Part shown: positions 43,457-52,085 of the stretch, in pieces
How positions within the stretch are numbered: position 1 is the stretch's first letter
How the letters are laid out: every line of letters starts with the position of its first letter
Assembly (NCBI GenBank): GCA_022826755.1
Contig: JAJDUG010000073.1
Coordinates: forward strand, 34,833-98,832
Direction of reading: 5' to 3'
Source: Acidobacteriota bacterium
GTDB taxonomy: Bacteria; Acidobacteriota; Terriglobia; Versatilivoradales; Versatilivoraceae
DNA: 64,000 bases
Position numbers and translations under genes: made by a program
The notes under the pieces: generated by a model
What the model saw: the letters and a program-made list of their open reading frames with translations, nothing else
What the model was told of the DNA's origin: nothing
Databases searched by the model: none

Positions 43457-44387
43457 CCTTGCCGACTCCCCAGAACCGCTCGTTCAAGTACTTCATGCCA
43501 CCGTCGCAGAGCACCGTCACCACCACTCCGGCGTCCAGGTTCCTGGCGATCTCGACAGCCGCCACCACGTTGGCTCCCGCCGAGATACCAACCAGCAGTC
43601 CTTCTTCCCGAGCCAGCCGGCGAACCATCTCCTGAGCCGCTTCGGTCGATACCTGCAAATGCCTGTCGGCCAACCGGCTGTCGTAGATGGGCGGGACGAT
43701 GGAGGAGGGCATGTGCTTCATCCCTTCCAGGCCGTGCAGCGGTGAATCCGGCTGCATGGCAATACACTCGACGCCCGAATCGAACTCCTTCAGCCTGCGG
43801 GTGGTTCCCACAAAGGTACCGCTGGTGCCGAGCCCGGCCACAAAATGGGTCACCCGCCCGGCGGTTTGCTCATGGATTTCGACTGCCGTGCTCCGGTAGT
43901 GAGCCTGCCAATTGGCCGGGTTGCCGTACTGGTCCGGATAGAAGTACAGGTCCGGGTTTTCCGAGTACAGTTTCTTGGCGGCCCGAATAGCTCCGTCGGA
44001 CCCCTCTCTGCCGCTGGTCAAGACCAGTTCCGCACCGTAAGCCTGCAGGATCTTGAGCCGTTCCGGGGTCACGTTCTCCGGCATGGCCAAGCGCACCGGA
44101 ATCCCCCTCACCGCGCCGATCATGGCATAGGCGATCCCGGTGTTTCCCGAGGTGGCATCCAGCAGGATCTTCCCCGGCCTGAGCCTGCCGGAGCGCTCCC
44201 CCTGCTCGATCATTTCCAGGGCGGGACGGTCCTTGATCGAGCCCCCCGGATTGAACCATTCCGCCTTGGCGTAGACAGTCACATCGCCCACCCCTTCCCA
44301 CACCCGCTTGAGAGGAATCAGGGGAGTGTTGCCGATCGTATCCAGAACAGCAGTGGCTCCACCGGCATCCAGCGTCTGGGACATCAT
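43446..44387 (-). CDS. cysM: CysM-like PLP-dependent cysteine synthase
   Basis: This 313-residue enzyme has the PLP lysine in WFNPGGSIKDRPALEM, the substrate loop TSGNTGIAYA and the glycine-rich phosphate-binding GLGTSGTFVGTTRRL. With Mec and the CysO-MoeB-rhodanese fusion nearby, it is probably the O-phosphoserine sulfhydrylase that uses the thiocarboxylated carrier as sulfur donor, as in mycobacteria; a standard sulfide-using synthase cannot be excluded. ATG 44387 has GAGG eight bases upstream. A GTG at 44396 is an alternative. Divergent dprA starts 259 bases away. Confidence 0.92.
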   Translation of the reverse strand: MMSQTLDAGGATAVLDTIGNTPLIPLKRVWEGVGDVTVYAKAEWFNPGGSIKDRPALEMIEQGERSGRLRPGKILLDATSGNTGIAYAMIGAVRGIPVRLAMPENVTPERLKILQAYGAELVLTSGREGSDGAIRAAKKLYSENPDLYFYPDQYGNPANWQAHYRSTAVEIHEQTAGRVTHFVAGLGTSGTFVGTTRRLKEFDSGVECIAMQPDSPLHGLEGMKHMPSSIVPPIYDSRLADRHLQVSTEAAQEMVRRLAREEGLLVGISAGANVVAAVEIARNLDAGVVVTVLCDGGMKYLNERFWGVGKGGG

Positions 44388-44646
44388 AGGCAGCACCTCG
44401 ACCCGTCACCCGGCGGCAAAACTGCACCGACTTCCGCAGGCACGTAGACTAACATGATCGCCACTGCTTCACAATCTCCCCCCGAGGCAGTGTCCTTTGG
44501 TATACTCTGGTCCGTTCGACTCCCTCCACGACGGCAAATCTCCCTTGATAAATCGCTGTCTTTCCCGCCGGCGGCAAGCTGCGCCAGCGAGGCAGGTCGC
44601 TGTCTCTCAGGTCGAGACCGCCGCGGGATCCCGACGGACCACCTGC

Positions 44647-45744
44647 ATGGACGAAGACACTCTCTCTTGCCTGATGCTGACCTCTGCAGAGGGACTGGGC
44701 TGCCGGGGAGCCCACCGGCTGATGGCTGCCCTGGGATCGCCCCGGGCGGTGGTCCAGGCAAGCCCCGGCACTCTCAACCGCTTGGGACTTTCCAACGATG
44801 TCGCCAAATCCCTGTCGTCAAGACAGGTTCGCCTGGGAGCCGAAAGGGAACTCCACAAGTGCCGGCAGCACCAGGTCACCGTCCTGACCCTCCGAGACGC
44901 CCACTACCCTCCCCTGCTCAAGGAAATTTTCGATCCACCCATCGTCCTGTTCGCCTCGGGAGACCTCTCCTGCCTTGCCCTTCCCTCGATTTCAATGGTG
45001 GGTTCCCGCAAGGCCACCGCATACGGAATCAATACGGCCGAGAAAATTGCCTGCGACCTGGCGGAACGCGGGCTCCTGGTCACCAGTGGACTGGCTCGAG
45101 GCATTGACACCGCCTCCCACCGGGGGGCGTTGCGGGGCAAGGGACAGACAGTGGCGGTCCTGGGCAGCGGCCTCGACATCATCTACCCGCGCGAAAACCG
45201 GCACCTGGTCCGGCAGATTCGGGCCAACGGCTGCATCCTCTCCGAGTTTCCTCTCGGGTCCCCGCCCCTGCCGCAGAACTTCCCCATGCGGAATCGCATC
45301 ATCAGCGGCATCTCGCTGGCTACCTGCCTGGTGGAGGCCAACCAATCCAGCGGCTCGCTCATCACAGCCCGACTGGCCCTGGACCAGGGAAGGGAGGTGT
45401 TGGCAGTGCCGGGAAACATCACCTCCAAAACCAGCTACGGACCCAATCTCTGGATCAAGCAGGGCGCCAAGCTGGTGCAGGATTGGCGGGACATCGTGGA
45501 GGAGTTGCCCCCGTTAGTCCAGGAGCGGCTGCAGGTCCCAACCGGACCGCCGCCAACGGAAAGGCTGACCGAAAACGAGCGGAAAGTGCTGGAATCGTTG
45601 AGTGCCGACCAGGCCATACCCATCGATCACCTGCTGGAATCGACCCGGTTGACATCATCGGAACTTTTGTGCACGCTGTCTGAGTTGGAGTTGAAAGACA
45701 GGATTCGCCAGCTCCCCGGAAAAGCCTTTCTGAAGCGCTTGTGA
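44647..45744 (+). CDS. dprA: DNA-processing protein DprA
   Basis: This 365-residue protein has the Rossmann-like DprA core: ISMVGSRKATAYGINTAEKI, TSGLARGIDTASHRGAL, VAVLGSGLDIIYPRENRHL, FPMRNRIISGIS and EANQSSGSLITARLALDQGR. It ends in a winged-helix domain (LSADQAIPIDHLLESTRLTS). DprA loads RecA on incoming single-stranded DNA. The start at 44647 (MDEDTLSCLML) fits the SAM-like N-terminal domain; the frame extends further up without support. It opens the dprA-topA-trmFO-xerC run, an order also known from Firmicutes. Confidence 0.94.
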   Translation: MDEDTLSCLMLTSAEGLGCRGAHRLMAALGSPRAVVQASPGTLNRLGLSNDVAKSLSSRQVRLGAERELHKCRQHQVTVLTLRDAHYPPLLKEIFDPPIVLFASGDLSCLALPSISMVGSRKATAYGINTAEKIACDLAERGLLVTSGLARGIDTASHRGALRGKGQTVAVLGSGLDIIYPRENRHLVRQIRANGCILSEFPLGSPPLPQNFPMRNRIISGISLATCLVEANQSSGSLITARLALDQGREVLAVPGNITSKTSYGPNLWIKQGAKLVQDWRDIVEELPPLVQERLQVPTGPPPTERLTENERKVLESLSADQAIPIDHLLESTRLTSSELLCTLSELELKDRIRQLPGKAFLKRL

Positions 45745-45807
45745 GTCGGTTCTCGACCGGCAGGGGGCGCCTTGGAGAGACGGGCCCCTCAGGAATCGGT
45801 AACGCTC

Positions 45808-48210
45808 GTGCCAAAATCACTGGTCATCGTCGAGTCCCCCGCCAAGGCGCGGACCATCAACCGCTACCTCGGCAGGGACTACAGTGTCAAAGCTTCCATG
45901 GGTCACGTGCGGGATCTTCCCAAGAAAAAGCTGGGAGTGGATCTGAAAAACCGATTCCAGCCGACCTATGAACTGATTCCAGGCAAGGAAAAGGTGATCA
46001 AGACTCTCAGATCGGCGGCCCGCGGAGTCGATTCCATCTACATCGCCACCGACCCCGACCGCGAAGGGGAAGCCATCGGCTGGCATCTGTCGGAAGCATT
46101 GTCCGACAACAATCGCAAGTTCTTTCGAGTTCTCTTCAACGAGATCACTCAAAAAGCCATTCGACAGGCTTTTGATCGTCCAGGGGAGATCGATTCCCGA
46201 CTGGTGGATGCCCAGCAGGCCAGGCGGATCCTCGACCGACTGGTCGGATACAAGATCAGTCCGCTGCTCTGGCAGAAGGTCCGCCGCGGAACCTCCGCCG
46301 GCCGGGTCCAGACAGCGGCCTTGAGGCTGGTCGTCGAGCGCGAAAGAGAAATCGAAGCCTTTGAGTCCAGGGAATATTGGACACTCACCGCCAATCTCTC
46401 GGCCTCCCAACCTCCCCCCTTCGAAGCTCGCCTGCAGAAGTTCAAGCGCAAGAAAATCGAGGTCAGCAACGGAGAACAGGCCCAAGAGATCGTCCAGGCC
46501 CTGGACGGAGCCTCATTCACTGTCGAAACCGTCACGACCAAGGAAAAGAAGCGGCATCCCGTCCCCCCCTTCATCACCAGCAAACTTCAGCAGGAAGCAT
46601 CGCGCAAGCTGCGGTTTCCCGTGAAAAAGACCATGCGGGTGGCTCAAAGCCTCTACGAAGGAATCAAGCTGGGGCAGGAAGGCAGCATCGGCTTGATCAC
46701 CTACATGCGCACGGATTCGCTCCGGGTTTCCAGCGACGCCCTGGGCGAAGTCCGAAGCTACATTGCTCAGAACTACGGAGAGCGGTATCTGCCCGCCAAG
46801 GCCAGGTATTTCCGCAGCCGCAAGGACGCCCAGGACGCTCACGAGGCCATCCGGCCCACTTCGTCGGCTCGTCGCCCCGAGGAGATCAGGCAATTTCTCG
46901 GCGACGACGAATTCAAGCTCTACAAGCTCATCTGGCAGCGGTTCGTGGCATCCCAGATGCAAGCGGCGCTACTGGATCAGACCGTGGTGGAAATCGCCGC
47001 CGGACCCTATCTTTTCAGGACTTCCGGCTCGGTCTTGAAGTTCGACGGCTTCCTGAAAGTCTATGAGGAAGGCCGGGACGACAAGACCGAGGAAGAGCCT
47101 GCCGCCTCCCTGCCGCCCCTGACCCGGGGCGAGGTCCTGCAACTGAACAAACTGTTGCCCGAGCAGCACTTCACCCAGCCTCCGCCCCGCTTCACCGAAG
47201 CCACCCTGGTGAAGGCGCTGGAGGAGAAGGGCATCGGCCGCCCCTCCACCTATGCCGCCATTCTCACCACCATTCAAGACCGCGAGTACACGGTCAGGAA
47301 GGAGGGAAGGTTCCGACCCACCGATCTGGGCCTGGTAGTCAACGATCTGCTGGTGGCCAGTTTTGCCGATCTGTTCGATATCCAATACACGGCCCGGATG
47401 GAGAAGGAGCTGGACGAAATCGAGCAAGGCAAGATCCCGTGGATCCAAGCCTTGCAGGATTTCTACGGAAAATTTTCCACCGATCTCAACCAGGCTCGGG
47501 ACCGGATGAAGGTCAAGGAGGAAGAAACCGGGGAGAGTTGCGACAAGTGCGGGAAGGCCCTGGTGATCCGGTGGGGGCGTCACGGAAGGTTTGTGGCCTG
47601 TTCGGGCTTCCCGGCCTGCAAGAATACCCGGGAGCTTGTAACCAAGGCTGAAGGTGCGGACCACCCCGCGGAGTCTGACGAGGAGGCCCCTCAGGAATCC
47701 TGCCCGAACTGCGACAAGCCCATGGCCCTGAGGAAGGGACGCTTCGGCCCCTTCCTGGCCTGCACCGGCTACCCGGAATGCAAGACCACCCGCAAGCTGG
47801 GAACGACCGGCTCAGACCAGGCTCCGCCGGCGCGAACGCTCCTGGAGGAAAAGTGTCCCCGCTGCAGCAGCCCCCTGGCCGTCAGACAGGGGCGTTATGG
47901 GGAGTTTACGGCCTGCAGCGACTATCCGAATTGCCGGTACGTGAGAAACAAGACTTTGGAAGTCGCATGCCCTCACCCCGATTGCGGCGGTGAAATCGTC
48001 GAGAGAAAGTCCCGACGCGGCAAGACATTCTATGGGTGTGACCGCTATCCCAAGTGCCGGTTCGTCCTCTGGAACAAGCCGATCAAGAAGGCTTGCCCGC
48101 AGTGCGACGCCGGCTTCGTCCTGGAGAAAACGACCAAGAAGCAGGGGATGCTGCACTACTGCCATGATGAATCCTGCGACTTCCGGGAGTCGGCCGAATC
48201 CCTGGACTGA
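45808..48210 (+). CDS. topA: DNA topoisomerase I
   Basis: This 800-residue type IA topoisomerase has the Toprim start KSLVIVESPAKARTINRYLG, the DxDxE motif in ATDPDREGEAIGWHL, the active tyrosine in GLITYMRTDSLRVS and EEKGIGRPSTYAAILTTI. The C-terminus has five Cys4 zinc ribbons: CDKC...C, CPNC...C, CPRC...C, CPHPDC...C and CPQC...C, more than the three in E. coli. It relaxes negative supercoils behind RNA polymerase. A GTG at 45808 precedes the conserved start; a TTG at 45772 is in frame. It follows dprA by 63 bases. Confidence 0.95.
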   Translation: MPKSLVIVESPAKARTINRYLGRDYSVKASMGHVRDLPKKKLGVDLKNRFQPTYELIPGKEKVIKTLRSAARGVDSIYIATDPDREGEAIGWHLSEALSDNNRKFFRVLFNEITQKAIRQAFDRPGEIDSRLVDAQQARRILDRLVGYKISPLLWQKVRRGTSAGRVQTAALRLVVEREREIEAFESREYWTLTANLSASQPPPFEARLQKFKRKKIEVSNGEQAQEIVQALDGASFTVETVTTKEKKRHPVPPFITSKLQQEASRKLRFPVKKTMRVAQSLYEGIKLGQEGSIGLITYMRTDSLRVSSDALGEVRSYIAQNYGERYLPAKARYFRSRKDAQDAHEAIRPTSSARRPEEIRQFLGDDEFKLYKLIWQRFVASQMQAALLDQTVVEIAAGPYLFRTSGSVLKFDGFLKVYEEGRDDKTEEEPAASLPPLTRGEVLQLNKLLPEQHFTQPPPRFTEATLVKALEEKGIGRPSTYAAILTTIQDREYTVRKEGRFRPTDLGLVVNDLLVASFADLFDIQYTARMEKELDEIEQGKIPWIQALQDFYGKFSTDLNQARDRMKVKEEETGESCDKCGKALVIRWGRHGRFVACSGFPACKNTRELVTKAEGADHPAESDEEAPQESCPNCDKPMALRKGRFGPFLACTGYPECKTTRKLGTTGSDQAPPARTLLEEKCPRCSSPLAVRQGRYGEFTACSDYPNCRYVRNKTLEVACPHPDCGGEIVERKSRRGKTFYGCDRYPKCRFVLWNKPIKKACPQCDAGFVLEKTTKKQGMLHYCHDESCDFRESAESLD

Positions 48211-48278
48211 CCTGGTCCGACCCGGCACCGAGGTCGGGCCTCCGTTCCGATGCGTCGCCCTTTAACGGTTCATCCCTC

Positions 48279-49592
48279 ATGAAACCAGTCCTGATCATCG
48301 GTGGAGGCTTGGCGGGGTCCGAGGCGGCCTGGCAGATTGCCCGGCGGGGACTTCCCGTGCGGCTGTGTGAAATGAGGCCTGCCCGAACCACGCTCGCCCA
48401 CAAGACACCCCACCTGGCGGAAATCGTCTGCAGCAATTCCTTCAAATCAAACCAGCCGGGCACCGCCCCCTGGCTGCTCAAGGAGGAGTTGAAGGCACTG
48501 GACTCCCTGCTGCTCGAGCTCGCCCATCGACATCGAGTTCCCAGCGGCGCCTCGCTCTCGGTGGACCGGGAACGATTCGCCGCGGCCGTGACCGAAGCCC
48601 TGGCGGCCTGTCCCCGGATTGAAATCGCAAGGGAGGAGGTCCCGGAACTGCCCGAGCAGGGCCCCGCCATTGTCGCCACCGGCCCCCTGACTTCCCCGGC
48701 GCTCTCTCAATCCCTGCAAGAATTCATGGGAGAAGATCATCTCTACTTCTACGACGCCATCAGTCCCATCGTGGAGACGGACAGCATCGAACTCGACATG
48801 ATCTATCGGGGGTCCCGATACGGCAAGGGCGGAGCCGACTACCTGAATTGCACGCTCAATCGGGAGGAGTACCTGGCCTTTTACCAGGCCCTGATCCATG
48901 CCGAGTCGGTGCCTCTGCACGAATGCGAGAAGAGCCTCTACTTCGAAGGCTGCCTGCCTATCGAGGAGATGGCCCGCCGCGGGGTCGATACCCTTCGATT
49001 CGGTCCCATGAAACCGGTCGGCCTGGTCGATCCCAGGACCGGCCGCCGACCCTATGCGGCCGTACAGTTGAGACAGGAGACCCTGAAAGCCGACAGCTAC
49101 AACATGGTCGGCTTTCAGAACCATCTGCGTTTCGGAGAACAGCAACGGGTCTTCCGCATGATTCCCGGCTTGGAACGGGCCCGCTTCCTCCGGCTGGGGC
49201 AGATCCATCGCAACACCTTCATCAACGCCCCCTTGCAGTTGAAAGACACCTTGCAGTCCTGCAAGCGGCCCGACCTGTTCTTCGCCGGGCAGATTTCCGG
49301 TGTCGAAGGCTACGTGGAGTGCGTTGCCACCGGCCTGGTGGCCGGAGTCAACGCCGCCCGCCTGGCGGCCGGCCAACCGCTGCTGTCCTGGCCTCGGGCC
49401 TCGGCCATCGGTTCGCTGCTGCACTACCTGGTGAGCGCCGACCCCGGCAACTTTCAACCCGAGAACATCAATTTCGGCATCATTCCCCCGCTCCGGGACG
49501 GCCCTGCCAGGATCGGCAGAAAGGAGAAACGCCGGCGTCAGACCGAGATTGCCTTGAAGGCGACCACCCGGTTGGCCGCCGGCCTTTTGTGA
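48279..49592 (+). CDS. trmFO: Folate/FAD-dependent tRNA (uracil-54-C5)-methyltransferase TrmFO
   Basis: This 437-residue flavoprotein starts with the FAD motif VLIIGGGLAGSEAAWQIARR. It has the family segments AEIVCSNSFKSN, YDAISPIVETDSIE, YLNCTLNREEY and GQISGVEGYVECVATGLVAG. It methylates U54 in the T-loop of tRNAs with methylene-tetrahydrofolate as donor. The length is standard. It follows topA by 68 bases and precedes xerC, the usual neighbourhood. A short tandem repeat starts at its stop codon. Confidence 0.95.
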   Translation: MKPVLIIGGGLAGSEAAWQIARRGLPVRLCEMRPARTTLAHKTPHLAEIVCSNSFKSNQPGTAPWLLKEELKALDSLLLELAHRHRVPSGASLSVDRERFAAAVTEALAACPRIEIAREEVPELPEQGPAIVATGPLTSPALSQSLQEFMGEDHLYFYDAISPIVETDSIELDMIYRGSRYGKGGADYLNCTLNREEYLAFYQALIHAESVPLHECEKSLYFEGCLPIEEMARRGVDTLRFGPMKPVGLVDPRTGRRPYAAVQLRQETLKADSYNMVGFQNHLRFGEQQRVFRMIPGLERARFLRLGQIHRNTFINAPLQLKDTLQSCKRPDLFFAGQISGVEGYVECVATGLVAGVNAARLAAGQPLLSWPRASAIGSLLHYLVSADPGNFQPENINFGIIPPLRDGPARIGRKEKRRRQTEIALKATTRLAAGLL

Positions 49593-49650
49593 AGGATGAA
49601 GTTTGAAGTTTGAAGTTTGAAGGATGAAGGGGGAAGGATGAAGGGATCTT
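49593..49650 (+). repeat. Short purine-rich tandem repeat after trmFO
   Basis: The stop is followed by repeated AAGTTTG units (three in a row) flanked by AAGGATGAAG units (three copies in 50 bases). All are G/A-rich on this strand. It separates trmFO from xerC and looks like slippage-prone simple repeat. Confidence 0.8.
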
Positions 49651-49674
49651 TCTCGGTTGTTTTCAGGTAACAGC

Positions 49675-50610
49675 ATGGACGCGGAAATCCGAGAGTTCGC
49701 CGACAGCCTGATGGGCCGCAACGCCTCCGAGCACACGGTGAAGGGCTACCTCGGCGACCTGCAGCAGTTTCACGAATACCTGTGTCGGGAGCAGGACTCC
49801 GAAGGCAAGCCAAGACCCTTCCCGGTCCAGGAACTGGACGCCCGGATCATTCGCGAGTACCTGGGCCACCTGCACTGGCAGAAGATTGAAAAGTCGTCCA
49901 TTGCCCGCAAGATCTCGGCGATTCGCTCCTTCTGCCGCTTTCTCTGCCAGCGCCGGATTCTGCCGCACAATCCGGCCAAGCTGATTCGGTCACCCAAGGT
50001 GCCCCAAAAAGTTCCCAACTATCTGACGGTCGAGGATTGTGTGACCCTGATTGAAACCCCCGATCTCGATCGGCCCGGGGGACGTCGGGACCGGGCCATC
50101 CTGGAGCTGCTCTATGCCTGCGGCCTTCGAGTGAGCGAGCTCACCGGCATCAACATCGGCGACATCGACTTCGGGGAGGACCTGATTCTGGTTCGGGGCA
50201 AAGGGAAAAGGGAACGCCTGGTCCCCTTTGGGAAACAATGCCATGCGGCCCTCAGAGCCTACCTGGAGGAACGCTGCTCAGAGCCCGTGGTCCGATCGGC
50301 CGAACCGGACCTGCCGGTGTTCCTCAACGCCCGGGGTTCGCGATTGACGACCCGCTCGGTGCACTACCTGGTCGAAAAGCACCTGAGGTCGGCCCTGCGC
50401 TCCAACCGCCTGAACCAGAAGATCAGCCCGCACGGACTGCGGCACTCCTTCGCCACCCACCTGCTCAATTCGGGAGCCGACTTGAGGTCCATCCAGGAAC
50501 TGCTGGGGCACAAGAACCTCGCCACCACGCAACGCTATACCCACCTGAGCATCGGCCATTTGATGGAGCAATATGACAAGGCTCACCCCAGAGCTCACAC
50601 CAAGGCCTGA
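49675..50610 (+). CDS. xerC: Tyrosine recombinase XerC/XerD
   Basis: This 311-residue protein has a SAM-like DNA-binding N-terminus (HTVKGYLGDLQQFHEYLC) and a catalytic domain with ACGLRVSELTG (first Arg), HGLRHSFATHLLNSG (HxxR), LGHKNLATTQRYTH (His and nucleophile Tyr). It resolves chromosome dimers. ATG 49675 starts the conserved region; a TTG at 49657 is in frame. It overlaps queG by 38 bases. Whether it is the XerC or XerD partner cannot be decided here; its place after topA-trmFO favours XerC. Confidence 0.92.
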   Translation: MDAEIREFADSLMGRNASEHTVKGYLGDLQQFHEYLCREQDSEGKPRPFPVQELDARIIREYLGHLHWQKIEKSSIARKISAIRSFCRFLCQRRILPHNPAKLIRSPKVPQKVPNYLTVEDCVTLIETPDLDRPGGRRDRAILELLYACGLRVSELTGINIGDIDFGEDLILVRGKGKRERLVPFGKQCHAALRAYLEERCSEPVVRSAEPDLPVFLNARGSRLTTRSVHYLVEKHLRSALRSNRLNQKISPHGLRHSFATHLLNSGADLRSIQELLGHKNLATTQRYTHLSIGHLMEQYDKAHPRAHTKA

Positions 50611-51784
50611 AACCGGCGACCCGCCGGCACGGCTGGCGGACCGGATCGGTTCCAAGGCCCTGGCGCTGGGGTTCGACAAGGTCGGCTTCAGCCGGGCCGT
50701 TCCGCTGGGTTCCCGGAGCGGTCTGGAGAAGTGGCTGGAGTCGGGCCACCAGGGAGACATGCACTGGATGAGCAGGAATGCCGCCAAGCGCCAGGACCCG
50801 TCCCTGATTCTGGCCGAGGTCAGGACCGTTCTTTCGGTGGCCGTCAATTACTACCATCCCCTCGACCACTCCGAGAACCCGCTCCACGGCAAGATTTCCC
50901 GCTATGCCTGGGGCCTGGACTACCACCGCCTGTTGAAGGCCCGACTCAAGGAGCTTGCCGGATGGATTGCCGAGGCCCTGCCCCCGGCCAACGGGCTGTT
51001 CTATTCGGACACCGGGCCGGTAATGGACAAGGTCTGGGCACACAAGGCCGGCCTGGGGTGGATCGGCAAGCACTCGAACCTTGTCAGCCGGGACCGGGGG
51101 TCGTGGCTGTTCCTGGGGGAGATCCTGTTGGATCTCGAGCTGCCGGAAACCCGGGAGAGCGGAAATTTCTGCGGGAGCTGCCGGCGCTGCCTGGATGCCT
51201 GTCCCACCGGAGCGATCGTGGCTCCTTATGTGGTCGATTCCCGCCTGTGCATTTCCTACCTGACCATCGAGCTGAGAGGCCCCGTGCCCCTGGAGCTGCG
51301 GCCCCTGATCGGCACCCGGATCTTCGGCTGCGACGACTGCCAGGACGTCTGTCCCTGGAACCGGTTCGCCCAGCCCAGCCGGGAGAAAGACTTCTACCCC
51401 TCGCCCGGGAACCATGCGCCGGTTCTGATGGAGCTGATGGGGATGAGCCGCCGGGAATTCTCCGAACGTTTTCGACTCAGTCCGATCCGGCGCTGCGGCT
51501 ATGCCGGATTCCTGCGAAACGTGGCCATCGCGCTCGGCAACAGCGGCCTCCCGGAGGCCGTCCCCTCGTTGACGGTCGCGCTTCACCACCCGGAGAGCCT
51601 GGTCAGGCGCCACGGGGCCTGGGCCCTGGGCCGCGTCGGCGGCCGGGAGGCTCGATCGGAGCTGCTGCAGGCCGTTCCGGCGGAATCCGATCCATGCGTC
51701 AGAAGCGAAATCCGCCTGGCTCTGGACAGCCTGGAGTTCAGGCAGTCCTCCCCAAACACCGGGCCTCCGGCCTTCGTAGGCTAG
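50573..51784 (+). CDS. queG: Epoxyqueuosine reductase QueG
   Basis: This 403-residue protein has an N-terminal cobalamin-binding domain (FDKVGFSRAVPLGSRSGLEK, VLSVAVNYYHPLD), two 4Fe-4S sites (CGSCRRCLDACPTGAIV near residue 200 and CDDCQDVCPWNRF near 257) and a C-terminal HEAT-like part (AVPSLTVALHHPESLVRRHG). It performs the last step of queuosine synthesis in tRNA. Its ATG lies inside xerC. Copy 2 of the inverted 220-bp repeat begins right after its stop. Confidence 0.94.
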   Translation: MTRLTPELTPRPETGDPPARLADRIGSKALALGFDKVGFSRAVPLGSRSGLEKWLESGHQGDMHWMSRNAAKRQDPSLILAEVRTVLSVAVNYYHPLDHSENPLHGKISRYAWGLDYHRLLKARLKELAGWIAEALPPANGLFYSDTGPVMDKVWAHKAGLGWIGKHSNLVSRDRGSWLFLGEILLDLELPETRESGNFCGSCRRCLDACPTGAIVAPYVVDSRLCISYLTIELRGPVPLELRPLIGTRIFGCDDCQDVCPWNRFAQPSREKDFYPSPGNHAPVLMELMGMSRREFSERFRLSPIRRCGYAGFLRNVAIALGNSGLPEAVPSLTVALHHPESLVRRHGAWALGRVGGREARSELLQAVPAESDPCVRSEIRLALDSLEFRQSSPNTGPPAFVG

Positions 51785-52001
51785 CCCAGCCCCCGCCCCC
51801 ACGACGGGACGGATCATTCGAGAGTGAAACAGGGGTGCTTCAGAAGAGTGGAGAGTGGAGAGTGATCAACGGAGGATTTCGGGAACCGGTACGTGCCTGA
51901 CGACTTGGTTGCGTTTTTTGAATGACTGCGCCGAGACCGACAAGTTGCTTTACGTTTGGGTCTAATCACTATCCACTATCCACTATTCACTGTTGTTTCA
52001 G
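51785..52001 (-). repeat. 220-bp repeat, copy 2 (inverted relative to 42780-43002)
   Basis: Read on the minus strand it gives CTGAAACAACAGTGAATAGT, the TAGTG run, GTCTCGGCGCAGTC, CGCAACCAAGTCGTCAGGCA and GGTTCCCGAAATCCTCCGTT, in the same order as copy 1, and ends in a GC-rich block next to the queG stop. It fills most of the gap to glycerate kinase. Confidence 0.85.
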
Positions 52002-52085
52002 AAAAGACCTGCCGATCCGCATCGAATTGTATTTTTCTCGCCTCTCGACCCATAATGCCCTGACGCGTCAACCTGGAGGCCAATC

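Noticed and set aside
49593..49650. The purine-rich tandem repeat as a CRISPR or attachment site
   Set aside because: Units are 7-10 bases without spacers and lack symmetry; simple slippage repeat explains it.
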